A stretch of 64,000 bases of DNA from Macrothele yani. Lineage: Eukaryota; Arthropoda; Arachnida; Araneae; Macrothelidae. The notes under the pieces were generated by a model. That model had not been told where the DNA came from and searched no databases. It saw only the letters and a program-made list of their open reading frames with translations. The stretch lies in NCBI GenBank assembly GCA_039090855.1, contig CM076990.1, positions 201,009,232 through 201,073,231 on the forward strand. The letters run 5' to 3'. This document shows positions 51,517 through 61,200 of this stretch, one piece after another. Position 1 is the stretch's first letter. Each line of letters starts with the position of its first letter. Both the position numbers and the translations under genes were made by a program.

Positions 51517-52727
51517 CACTGCAATTGAATTAGAGACAGCTGGCGTTATGCAAATGTGGCGCTGTGGGCGGCCCTGTGAACGGAAACGACATGACGTATG
51601 CAGCGATCCGACAATATAAGGAGTGATGCGACGGGAATCAGTAAGAGTCGGACGCAGTATGGGTAAGACGAAGGATCTAAGCGCATTTGATCGTGGGCAA
51701 ATCGTCGGGGCCCGACGAATGGGTCACTCCATCTCGGAAGTCGTGCAGGCACTGGGATTTTCACGAGTCACTGTGTCACGGGTGCACCGTGAGTACATCA
51801 AATCCGGTAAAACCAGCCCTGCAAGGGCCAACTGCCGTGAACAACAGCGTGTGGATGAGCCGGTTCACAGTCGGCTACCTCGCATTGTAACAGCGGATAG
51901 ACGGGCCACAGTGCAAGAAATCACTCGGCAGTTTAACGCTGGTGTACAAAAACGTGTAAGCAGCCGCACTATCCAGAACCATTTCCTTGCTATGGGGTAC
52001 AGAAGCCATCGTCCCACGAGGGTACTGCTGCTGACCGCACATCACAGGGTGCAAAGATTAGCATGGGCGCGGGAACATCGCCACTGGACCCTAGACATGT
52101 GGGAAAATGTTGCCTGGACTGATGAGTCGAGATTCACGTTGGTATATGCAGATGGCAGGATACGAGTACGGCGCAAACCACATGAAGCGATGGATCCTTC
52201 TTGCAGTTGGGTACTCTTCAAGCTGGTGGGGGTGGCATTCTCGTGTGGGGACTGTCTACGTGGACTGAAATGGAACCCCTGGTACGTGTGACATCGTCTA
52301 TCACAGGTCAACGTTCCCGGGATACCCTGGACGACCATTTGCTCCCATTTGTGCGTCTTCAACGTCCCACTGGGGATCTCATCCTGCAACAAGACAATGC
52401 ACCGTGCCATCGCCTCTGAATTGTATCTGAATGGTTGGATGAACACTCCACCGACGTGACCACGCTTCCTTGTCCAACTAGGTCACCTGACCTCAATCCC
52501 ATCGATCACGTCTGGGATGCCACCGAGAGAGATGTTCGAGGCTCTGACCCTCCATCAAATCTTCGTGAACTGTCGGAGCTCGTTCAGGGGTGGTGGATCC
52601 GTATGGCTTCCCAACGCTTCCGGCGTCTTGTCGAGTCCATGCCGAGACGAATCGCCGCTGTCATCAGGGCGAAAGGTGGTGCTACACGTTACTAGACAGG
52701 TGTCTCTAATTCAATTGCTCTTCAGTG
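51517..52727 (+). mobile_element. Tc1-like transposon, both TIRs present
   Basis: The left end CACTGCAATTGAATTAGAGA and the right end (reverse complement) CACTGAAGAGCAATTGAATT share AATTGAATTAGAGACA, with a short indel near the tip. TA flanks lie at 51515-51516 and 52728-52729. It is 1,211 bp long. The same family starts at 63887 in reverse orientation. Confidence 0.92.
51659..52694 (+). pseudogene. Tc1-like transposase with one frameshift and one stop
   Basis: The ATG at 51659 (an in-frame ATG also lies at 51623) starts MGKTKDLSAFDRGQIVGARR. The helix-turn-helix is SISEVVQALGFSRVTVSRVH, then TADRRATVQEITRQFNAG and SRTIQNHFLAMGYRSHRPTR. The first catalytic D is in ENVAWTDESRFTLVYADGR. A frameshift near 52200 precedes AGGGGILVWGLSTWTEMEPL. 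The second D is in ILQQDNAPCH, followed by a stop at 52417. The third acidic residue is Asp in SPDLNPIDHVWDA, with 36 positions between. The C-terminus is FRRLVESMPRRIAAVIRAKG. DD36D is unusual for the Tc1 group; the last D may be a mutated Glu. Confidence 0.9.
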
Positions 52728-52734
52728 TATACAT

Positions 52735-53627
52735 GGCAAGGAAAAAGCGTGTCAGTTCGTCAGTCCGAAAGCTGAGCCGTAGAATGATTATCGGCGCAAA
52801 AAAGCGGAACCAACATTTTAGAAACTGCAGGCATTGTTGGATGTTCGATCCGCCGTAATGAAAATATGGCGTAGTGGTCCGAAGAAGGACACACATCCAC
52901 TCAACATACCAGAAAAGAAAAACCAGCACTGATTGACAGTGGAGATAAACGCCTGCTGGCATGTGTGGTCCGCGATAACCGACGGCTCGCGATACCTCAG
53001 CTGCAGGCAGACATGCATAGAATGTTTTCCGAGCACACAATCCTTCAAATAATCCTGTGAAAGGGTCTAAGGGTTCGGCGACCTGTTCATGTACCCATGT
53101 TAACCGATGGTCACCGACAGCTCTGCCTGCAGTGAGTTCGAGAGCACTGTGACTGGACTTTGGACGACTGAAAAAAGAATCGCCTGGTCAGATAAGTTTA
53201 GGTTCCGGCTCCAACATGCTGATGGACGGTTCTGTATTCATTGCCGCACAGATGAACACCTGCAACCAGACTGAACGTATGGATGGAAACTGACCTGTGC
53301 CGTTGGTATCATGATATGGGTATCGTTCTCATGGACATAATTGTGTCCCCTCTCACCCCGTTGATCACACACCCCGCGCCAAATCTGACCTAGGTATTGT
53401 TTCATACTGTAACATTATATGGTGATCGTGCATCTGGATTTCAGTGGAATGTTTCAGAAAGACAACGCCCCGTGTCTCATGGCCAGCATTTGTAGGAATT
53501 ATTCGAGGAACATGTTCAAGCATTTCGTGCTCTCCTGGCCACCAAGTTTCTCCTGCTTGAATCCCAATGAACATTTGTGGGATGCAGTGGAATGCAGCAT
53601 TCACCGGTCCTCAATAGTAACTCTCTT
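52735..53627 (+). pseudogene. Older Tc1-like transposase relic, left part
   Basis: It starts MARKKRVSSSVRKLSRRMII immediately right of the previous Tc1 end. After many stops: ERIAWSDKFRFRLQHADGRF (first catalytic D), GIMIWVSFSWT, FQKDNAPCLMAS (second D) and CLNPNEHLWDAVECSIHR (Glu). It breaks at 53627 in CGTC, where a palindromic element is inserted, and resumes at 56114. Heavily mutated. Confidence 0.8.
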
Positions 53628-54016
53628 CGTCTGTAACGTATATTCTATTATAACTTTCCTTTTGAGTTTCTTTCATCTTTGTAAATTTGAGTTCGTTCTC
53701 TTAAATATTTTCAAACCTTAACGTTATGTCTTTTCCCTCAAACGAGAATGATGTTGGCAACACACTGAGGTCGGAACAAGAGTGGCGTATATGTGGCCGG
53801 ATAAGAACGATAGATGAAAAGGCAACGTAGCGGTTGTTTACCGGGATTGATGTTATTGATGATAGACGTGCTGTTATACTGCGATTAGCTGTTAAACCAC
53901 TGATACTGTATTAAGTACGCCAATAAACAGGATGTCAGTGTGGAGTACAAACTATGTAAGCAAAATAAACGTATTTGTAAGTACTACAATTAACCTCTTC
54001 CTTGTAATGCGTATTC

Positions 54017-54110
54017 CTTCTAATATTACATTGATTTTAGCACAAATAACGTAATTGCTGACGTAAAGACAATTACGTTATATTGCTAAAGTCAATATAA
54101 TATTAGAAGA
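54017..54110. repeat. Central palindrome of the LTR-like dimer
   Basis: TTCTAATATTACATTGATTT and AGCACAAATAACGTAATTG pair with CAATTACGTTATATTGCT and AAAGTCAATATAATATTAGA across the centre CTGACGTAAAGA. It marks the junction of the two units. Confidence 0.8.
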
Positions 54111-54118
54111 TACTAATA

Positions 54119-55855
54119 TGAACTAGTAAGGATAGCAATTGAAAACAACCAAAGCCTAAAGATGGCAAAGGGACATCTCAGTAAGGGAAAGAAACAGATT
54201 ATGGCACTGAGAAAAGAAGATGGTTCTGTAACAAGAAATAGAGGCGAAATTTTGACAAGAGTGAAAGATTCCTACTCCAAATTATATGAAAGGGATGATA
54301 CATGTACTCCAGGCATCATGAAAGGTACCAGAGTTCTTCCAGTCCTTCCAGCAGAAGTTGCACATGCAATCAAGAACATGAAGCGGGGAAAAGCTCCAGG
54401 AGAAGATGGAATTACTGTAGACATCATACAAGAAGCAAGTGGAGAAATCGAAACAGTACTCGCCCAAATTTTCACTCGATGCCTTAATGAAGGGAAAATT
54501 CCTGAGGATTGGAACAACGCTACAATGATCCTGCTACATAAAAAAGGTGACATTGAGGATCTCAGGAACTACAGACCTATCAGCCTCCTATCAGTGGTTT
54601 ATAAAATCTTCACTAAAGTTCTTTCACACCGCTTGAAGGTAACACTGGACATGGCTCAACCGAGAGAACAAGCTGGGTTCAGGAGTGGCTACAGCACAAT
54701 AGATCATATCCACGTACTGAGAGAACTAATTGAAAGAGCGAGGGAATATGAACTTCCATTGTGCATGGCTTTTATCGATTATGAAAAAGCCTTTGATTCG
54801 GTGAAACCATCAGCAGTTGCAATGGCTCTGAAATCCTGCGGTATTGAAGATGCATACATTAATATTATTAATAACATCTATGAAAATGCAAGTGCAAAGA
54901 TTCTGCTATTTGAAAATACAACACACATAAAAATTGGAAAAGGAGTGAGACAAGGTGACACCATATCTCCGAAGCTCTTTAATGCCACATTGGAAAATGT
55001 CTTTCAACCACTGAACTGGGAAAACAAAGGCATAAAGATTAATGGAGATTATCTAACCCACCTTCGTTTTGCTGATGACATAGTCATTTTTGTAACTACC
55101 CCATCAGAGCTACAGAGTATGATGCAGGAACTTGCTGACAAGAGTAATGAAGTGGGATTAAAAATGAACTTTCAGAAGACAAAAGTGATGTTCAATGCTT
55201 TTACAAGAAATGAAGATTTATCGATTGATGGAGAAAAGCTGGAGATAACAGACACGTACGTTTATCTTGGACAGCAGATATCAAGTGAGGGTCACATTGG
55301 TGAAGAAATTAATCGGCGTACAAAACTTGCCTGGAGAGCTTTTGGAAGAAACAGCATAATTTTCAAGAGCAATATGCCATTATGTCTTAAAAGAAAAGTG
55401 TTTGATCAATGCATCCTTCCAGTGCTTACGTATGGTGCAGAGACGTGGATCTTAGCTAAAAGAGACATACAAAGGCTGCAGACAACTCAAAGTAACATGG
55501 AGAGGTGCATGCTTGGTGTAACCAGGAGAGATAAGAAGAGGAACACGTGGATCCGAAAAATGACAAGAGTGGAAGACATCATGATCAGAGTTAAATCCCT
55601 GAAATGTCAATGGGCTGGACATACTGCCAGAAGAACAGACCATCGATGGACAGCCGAAATTTTAGATTGGATTCCAAGAGACAGGAAAAGACCCAGAAGA
55701 AGACCACATGGAAGATGGGTGGATGAAATTCGAAAGTATGCGGGAGTGACATGGAGGAGACTGGCACAAGACAGACCGTTGTGGAGGAAACTTGGGGAGA
55801 CCTTCGTCCAGCAGTGGATTGATAATGGTTGACAATGATGATGATGATGATGATG
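54119..55855 (+). mobile_element. RTE retrotransposon, 5'-truncated, with 7-bp target duplication
   Basis: It is flanked by ACTAATA (54112-54118 and 55856-55862), inside the right arm of the palindrome. The 3' end is GTTGACAATGATGATGATGA plus more GAT units. The 5' end corresponds to residues just before the reverse transcriptase domain. Truncation plus duplication shows insertion by target-primed reverse transcription. Confidence 0.95.
54120..55832 (+). CDS. RTE reverse transcriptase, intact frame lacking the endonuclease
   Basis: An uninterrupted frame of about 570 codons runs from the 5' junction to the natural stop after QQWIDNG; the first ATG is at 54162. It contains the connector (GKAPGEDGITVDIIQEAS), fingers/palm (YRPISLLSVVYKIFTKVLSH, QAGFRSGYSTIDHIHVLREL), motif A MAFIDYEKAFDSV, GVRQGDTISPKLFNATLE, FADDIVIFVTTP (catalytic Asp pair), GLKMNFQKTKV, and the C-terminal domain with CILPVLTYGAETW. 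No stop or frameshift is seen, so this is the youngest RTE sequence here. Without endonuclease and promoter it should not be autonomous; any expression would depend on neighbouring sequence. Confidence 0.9.
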   Translation, partial: ELVRIAIENNQSLKMAKGHLSKGKKQIMALRKEDGSVTRNRGEILTRVKDSYSKLYERDDTCTPGIMKGTRVLPVLPAEVAHAIKNMKRGKAPGEDGITVDIIQEASGEIETVLAQIFTRCLNEGKIPEDWNNATMILLHKKGDIEDLRNYRPISLLSVVYKIFTKVLSHRLKVTLDMAQPREQAGFRSGYSTIDHIHVLRELIERAREYELPLCMAFIDYEKAFDSVKPSAVAMALKSCGIEDAYINIINNIYENASAKILLFENTTHIKIGKGVRQGDTISPKLFNATLENVFQPLNWENKGIKINGDYLTHLRFADDIVIFVTTPSELQSMMQELADKSNEVGLKMNFQKTKVMFNAFTRNEDLSIDGEKLEITDTYVYLGQQISSEGHIGEEINRRTKLAWRAFGRNSIIFKSNMPLCLKRKVFDQCILPVLTYGAETWILAKRDIQRLQTTQSNMERCMLGVTRRDKKRNTWIRKMTRVEDIMIRVKSLKCQWAGHTARRTDHRWTAEILDWIPRDRKRPRRRPHGRWVDEIRKYAGVTWRRLAQDRPLWRKLGETFVQQWIDNG

Positions 55856-55986
55856 ACTAATACGCATTATAAGAAAGAGGTCAGTTGTAGTACTTACAAA
55901 TACGTTTATTTTGCTTACATGGTTTGTACTCCACACTCACATCCGGTTTATTGGCGTACTTAATACAGTATCAGTGATTTAACAGG

Positions 55987-56024
55987 TATCGCTTAGACCA
56001 CTGCGCCGCTGAGGCGGCCGTTAA
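55987..56024 (-). mobile_element. SINE head fragment inside the palindrome's right arm
   Basis: Reverse strand GGCCGCCTCAGCGGCGCAGT and GGTCTAAGCGAT is the start of SINE-1 including the A box. It sits where the right arm lacks about 170 bp present in the left arm. Confidence 0.65.
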
Positions 56025-56113
56025 GGTTTGAAAATGTCTAAGAGAACGAACTCAAATTTACATAGAAAAAGAAACTCAAAAGGAAAGTTAAAATAGAATA
56101 TACGTTACACGTC

Positions 56114-56250
56114 GTCGTCAAACTCTAGGATATCATTCTGTCCAGCTGGTACAGAATACTTGAGGACACCTTCCGCGGTTTAGTGCAGTCGATGCCACTC
56201 CAGGTGAAAGCAGTTATCGCAGAGAAAGGTGGCCCAACATGCTGTTACGT
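56114..56250 (+). pseudogene. Older Tc1-like transposase relic, right part
   Basis: SSWYRILEDTFRGLVQSMPL and QVKAVIAEKGGPTCC is a Tc1 transposase C-terminus (usually LVxSMPRRxxAVIxAKGG). It continues the relic broken at 53627. Confidence 0.75.
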
Positions 56251-56259
56251 ATAATATTA

Positions 56260-56620
56260 TGGCTCACGAATGCAGAGATAGATAAAAAGTCAGCGAGGGA
56301 GAAAATCAAAGAAATATAAAAGCAGACAGACAGAGAGGAAATGAAGGATAAAGGGAAAATAACGGAGAGAGATAGATGGTTAGAAACAGAGCAAGTTGAA
56401 GCTAGAGCAATACAAAAAAGACTGGGAGCAAATCATTGTGTCAGAGAAAAATTTGAGGGACAGTGAGTTAATGAAAGGGAAGGAAAGAGCAAGATAATCG
56501 TAAGACACAAAATGTGGGGAGGATAAATAGGTTGAGAGAAGTCTAGAGAATAGACAGGATATGTAGAGAGAAGCCAAGCTACAAAGACACTGCATTAAAA
56601 ACGCAATAGCAGAATTAAAA
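56260..56620 (+). repeat. Purine-rich strand-asymmetric tract (~360 bp)
   Basis: The plus strand is rich in GAGAGA, AAAGGGAAA and GATAGA blocks, much like 51005-51375. The Ser/Leu/Phe frame on the other strand is an artefact. Confidence 0.75.
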
Positions 56621-57568
56621 TGGCTGACTCAATCGATTTGTATCCACTAATTTAATAGCTGGATTATTTTGTTTTTTTCTTTTTCTATAGCAGCATGGAT
56701 TTCAAGGCATCCGGTTTGTTTCCATTACTGCCCCTGAGGCCTACATACAAACATTAAATTTCTCCCCCAGCCCCCCACGCAGCTCAGGCGACCACGCCTG
56801 TCCTCTGGCCATTGGGTGAGTGAAACTGCAATAATTAAGAAACCAGTGAAGGTATCGGAAATGCGCGACAAGCTGTTCTTGGGCATCCACTTCAATTACA
56901 CAGCTTGCCTTGAGGGTCAAGAAAACAGGCGGTTTTTCCTGGAAATTAGTTTGCATCACGGCTTGTATTACGATTTAACATTTAACAAAAGCACAATAAT
57001 TTCGAGAAGGTAAACAGCTATTTCTCACGGCTCAACAGTAGCTGCCACTGGCCCAAACAGCTGGGGCTGTAATCTGCGATTCTGGACAGACCTATTTGTT
57101 GGATTTCAAACGGGGTGGAAGGCACGGGTCGCATTCTAACTGCAATCTAACCGAGTAGTAACGGCATCTCGAAAAACCACTTGTCTCAGAATTTAACTCC
57201 TCCTCTCCTAGTCTTAAGCAAATCTAAGTAGCTGTGATTTAAAAAAATTTAACTGAAATGCATTAGCTACTCAAAGTCCCGGTTCCTTCATTGTTGTGTT
57301 TGTCGTGTTTATTGTATTTAAATGCATAAACGTAGATCAATTAATAAAGGTCCACAAACTGCAGTTTCGATCACCAGTTCAGCAACTACAATAATAAAGC
57401 AAATGGAGGTAATGATAAAACGTGTTGACCACAATATCGTGCAATTTTAACTATAATACCAACGTAGAACGTTTTACGCACACTAATGACAATTCATTTC
57501 AACTGCAGTTTCGCTAAGCATATGTCCTACTTAACTTCATGAGGGAAGTTGGAGTATTTTATTAGGAG
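56621..57568. other. No gene seen
   Basis: Mixed sequence, somewhat GC-richer near 56760-56820 (CCCCCAGCCCCCCACGCAG). A 65-codon frame at 56816 (MSETAIIKKPVKVSEMRDKL) shows no domain. No repeat match was found. Confidence 0.5.
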
Positions 57569-57570
57569 TA

Positions 57571-58736
57571 CGCAAAAGTTTCCGCCGCCCCCGCTAGCGG
57601 GCACTGTAGGTGTCTAACCGGCCGGCGACCCGTGCTGTCAGTTCGTACATGAAGCCAAGCATGGCGGTCGATGAAGTTCCTTTGCGGCACTGTTTGTTAT
57701 TCATGTTTAATTTAGGGAAAAGTGCGAGTGAAGCATACGGTTCAATATGTCAGGCGTATAGCGAAACGGTTCTGGGTGAGCGAACGTGTCGAGAATGGTT
57801 TGCCAGGTTTAAGAAAGGTGATCTAAGCTTGGAAGATAAGTCACGTGCAGGTAGACCGCAGGAACTCGCAGACGAGGAGCTGAAATCGCTGTCGCAAGAG
57901 GATGCCACACAATTGACCACGCAACTGGCGAAACGTTGGAAAGTGGCTTAATCGACGGTGGTACGGCGTCTACAGGCATTGGGGAAGATTCAGAAGATTG
58001 ATAAGTGGATTCAACATACTTTAACGGAGCGTAATATTGGTCAACAATTGGGCATCTGCATGTCGTTGCTGAAGAGGTTTCAAGCGAAGAATTTCTTGTG
58101 GAAGGTTATCACCGGAGATGAAAAATGGGTCAATTGCGACAACCCAGTACGCAAGCGATCCTGGGTCGACCCAGGCCAGCAATCAACACCCACGAGAAAA
58201 AGGTGCTGTTGTGTGTGTGGTGGGATACGCATGGAGTGCTGTACTTCGAACTTTCGAAACCGGGGGAAACAATCACTGCACAGCGATATTTATAGTGATC
58301 AGTTGATGAAACTGAACGCCGCAATCGAGCAGAAGCGCCCATGGACAGCTAAAGGACGCCGCCCAGTCATTCTGTTACACGACAATGCCAGACTACATAT
58401 CGGGTGCCACCACGAAATCAACCCTTGAACAGTTACACTGGGAATTTTACCGCACCCGACTTACTCCCCGGACATTGCACACTCTGACTTTCACCTCTTT
58501 CGCTCTATGCAACACGCCCTATCCCAACAGCGGTTCACCACATTTGCAGAAGTGGAAATCTTGTCACTGCGTTCTTTAGCTTAAAACCCGAGTCTTATCA
58601 CATGGGCATTTATTTGTTGCCTGAAAAATGGCAAACGATCATTGATGCTAACGCTCAATATTTCGTTGAATAAATGTGTACTGGTTTCCTGATTGTTCCT
58701 GTCTCCTTTCTCCTAAAAACGGCGGACACTTTTGCA
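57571..58736 (+). mobile_element. Mariner transposon, both TIRs present
   Basis: The left end CGCAAAAGTTTCCGCCG (57571) matches the reverse complement of the right end TGCAAAAGTGTCCGCCG (58736) with two changes. TA flanks lie at 57569-57570 and 58737-58738. At 1,166 bp it is slightly shorter than usual for the family. Confidence 0.9.
57649..58580 (+). pseudogene. Mariner DD34D-type transposase, broken
   Basis: ATGs at 57649 and 57661 start MAVDEVPLRHCLLFMFNLGK. The helix-turn-helix is SEAYGSICQAYSETVLGERT and CREWFARFKKGDLSLEDKSR, then AGRPQE. A TAA at 57949 follows KRWKVA. The frame continues STVVRRLQALGKIQK. FLWKVITGDEKWVNCDNP holds the first catalytic D. A frameshift follows near 58200. 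PVILLHDNARLH holds the second D, and YSPDIAHSDFHLFRSMQHAL, in another frame, holds the third. Frame breaks near 58200 and 58410 and the early stop inactivate it. The motif text fits the group related to the SETMAR-type mariners. Confidence 0.88.
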
Positions 58737-58738
58737 TA

Positions 58739-60065
58739 CCCTTAATAAATGAAAATATCAGAGCCGGCATGCTGACGGCAGGGACATAGCTAGCATGCAA
58801 CTAGAGGAGGCTAAGCTCCCCGCAGGGCAAGCAAGGCCCCCTAGAAAATGGACGCTGCTGTAAACTTTCTGATCGTGATTAATGAAAACCGTCCATTTGC
58901 TCATTATAAGCATAAATACTGTACTGCATTTATTTTCGTATTGCACTTTTGCTTTAAAAAGGCAAAATTGTGATGCTATAGGGCGAGAGATGGATAACTC
59001 AAAAGAAATGACTTCTCGATGTGAAATAGTAGGAACAGCTGTGCCAATAATTATCCACCTCATGTGCACAGGACTTGTTGGTGTGAAGGATCAAGGAGAG
59101 AAATGTTTCTTTTTTATTAGGAGAAATATAAAATTTGAAAGAACATTATTAAAAATAAAAGAGGTAAAAGGCGCAGGTAAATGCGTAATCGTGCTGCAGA
59201 ATAAAACACTGTTCGTCACTGTGGGTAAGGAGGGGCGCCGACTTCACCAGATTATTTGAGAGGGGGAGGGCAGACGTGAAGAGATCAGATCTGAGAGGGG
59301 CACGTCCCTTCCATTGCCAGGAGAAAAAATAAAAAAAAAGGACAAAAAAGATAAACTACGAGATTCGACGTAAATTTTAAAACGCAATTGTAACTGGTCA
59401 TCAGCAAATAAACAAGGAAACGAACATTCTTTTGCTGAATATTGACACTTTTAAAAATAAAATTCAGCCTGAGATCTTATAAAAATATCCAGACAGATTT
59501 TATTTCCAAACGTTTATAAAAAAAATGGGAAATTAGCTGGATTACTTAAACAAAAAACAAGAAGCGCAAAAAATAAATAGATAAATAAAGACGCTATACT
59601 TTTCTGTATTTTTATTTATTTTATTGATAATCGTTTTGAACATTTACCACATATCACGAGAACGTGTCAAACACAATACGGGGCTGACAATATAGTTTCT
59701 TATCAAATGAGCAACGCTGAATACAGGAAGAAAGTTTACTTATTTTGTTATTAATTTTTTGGAAATAAATCGCTTTAGCCTTATAGGGTGGACTAGGAGG
59801 CTAAAGTGATTATTTAATTAAACAGGACGAAAAATAAAATATTGAGTGGGCACTGCCCCCCAGTGAAATTATTGGAAGAGCAAAATTCACCTTGCCCCCC
59901 TCCCCCAAATCGGCGCCTATGGTAAGGAGCTATGAAATGATAAACTGCTGTTAAACAAAAAACTTCCTCCTAGTAAATTACCTACAAAGTGTCGTGGGAA
60001 GGTTTCTGCTAAATGTATCCCTCTAGGTTTTGGAAAATAGCACTGGAGAGAAATATTTGTGTGAG

Positions 60066-60069
<4 letters not shown>
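58739..60069. other. No confirmed gene; possible decayed hAT-type element
   Basis: CAGGGACATAGCTAGCATGC near 58779 and GGCGCCTATG near 59912-59921 resemble hAT-type outer ends, with C/G-rich subterminal patches at 58810-58850 and 59840-59910, but no target duplication was found. A 125-codon frame at 58882-59259 (MKTVHLLIISINTVLHLFSY) has no recognised domain. Confidence 0.35.

Positions 60070-60124
<55 letters not shown>
60070..60124. repeat. (GA)n microsatellite
   Basis: About 27 GA units. Confidence 0.97.
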
Positions 60125-60126
<2 letters not shown>

Positions 60127-60238
60127 CGTTCAGCTTTTCCTGTTCTTGTTTTGCTGTAAGTACGAGTGGCGGTTTTATGACCTTTTTGTGGGAGGAAAAA
60201 GGTTAGTTGGAGAGAATCTAAGATCTCTTGAGTTTTGA

Positions 60239-60512
60239 GTGTGTCTTCTTGGTGTTGCATTTTGGGTGGCCAGCAGTGTATAAAACAATGGACGTAACTG
60301 ATATAAGCACACGAACACCTTTAGTAAACAACGAGACGGAACAGATTCTTGCCGTACAACGCTGAACTTCAAATGTCGCACGATTAACTTACGGGTTTCC
60401 AGTCTATGTATCTTAAAGGTCTTTGAGCAGTAGCTAGCTATATAAGTAGCACCGCGGAGATCAGATCAGATCATACGTAGAGGATTTTAGGAAGGGAGTG
60501 TCTGACCGGGAA
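60239..60512 (-). repeat. Inverted second copy of the 44528-44804 segment
   Basis: The reverse complement of this ~274-bp block matches 44528-44804 closely. It has the SINE-2 tail (CCTTCCTAAAATCCTCTACG), CTCCGCGGTGCTACTTATAT, AGACTGGAAACCCGTAAGTT, CGTACGGC-type text, TCGTTGTTTACTAAAGGTGT and the first ~38 bp of the Tc1 TIR ending at CAAGAAGACAC. So a SINE-2 end, part of element X and a Tc1 edge were copied together. Confidence 0.85.
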
Positions 60513-61200
60513 GGGGTTTGGTTGTTGACCACGGTAAGGAGAGCCTACCCCGGACCACCACAGCGAAAGAGAATGCACCATTAAAGATAAAGAAAAAATG
60601 GAACACTAATAAGGCAAGTAGAAGGAATCGAAATACGACATGAATGACTCTATTTGATGACATTAGCTGCATCCACTAAAACTGACCTAAATATTAAACG
60701 AAGCCCCTAAATAGTTTTCCCACTTTAGTTGGGGGTTGCTTTGCCTCCAGCAACAAGGAACTAAACTACCATCAAGCAAATTCAGAGAATGTGATTTATT
60801 GTTTATATTTTAAATGAGTTTAGCTTTTCTTTCTTTCTTTTATTTTTTTCATATTTCGTATCTTATTTTTTTTGTTTTTTGTTTTTACGTTTTGTCATGG
60901 AGAAATTATTCGCTAGTAAATGAATAAGAGGAGCGAAAAAACAAAGCAAAACTTTCTCTGCCTTCGCGGGAAAATATAGTTTGTAGTTGAACTTCTCCTA
61001 GATGACTCTTCAGCCCCCTCCGGATTTGGGATCTAGCTACAACCCCGGTTGATGGTCACGTATTTTTTGCAAGATGTCTCCACACACTTGATGGAGATGA
61101 AGTGAAAGCTAAAACTTTAACGAGTTCGGAGCAATTTCAAAATATTTAAAAAGCTCCCACACCAGCCAGCTTCAAGACTGAGTTGGGTTTGTCACATAAG
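60513..61200. other. No gene seen
   Basis: AT-rich with T-rich runs near 60825-60885. Short frames have no motifs. Confidence 0.6.

Larger units (their letters stand above)
53632..56109. mobile_element. Palindromic LTR-like dimer with 4-bp target duplication, carrying an RTE
   Basis: The ends are inverted: TGTAACGTATATTCTATT at 53632 and its complement ending at 56109. CGTC flanks both sides (53628-53631, 56110-56113). From the left: U3-like sequence (TTGAGTTCGTTCTC, TTTTCAAACCTTAACG), GTATTAAGTACGCCAATAAA, a second AATAAA at 53964, GTAAGTA at 53977, then an inner inverted repeat around a ~12-nt centre at 54059-54070. The right arm repeats the left in reverse (55856-56109) but lost ~170 bp, replaced by a SINE-head fragment. 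So two LTR-like units are joined tail to tail, and the outer ends are both U3 ends. Confidence 0.75.

Noticed and set aside
58779..59921. Complete hAT element between C/G-rich end-like patches
   Set aside because: The ends resemble hAT termini, but no 8-bp duplication could be found and the interior matches nothing; kept only as a possibility in the feature list.
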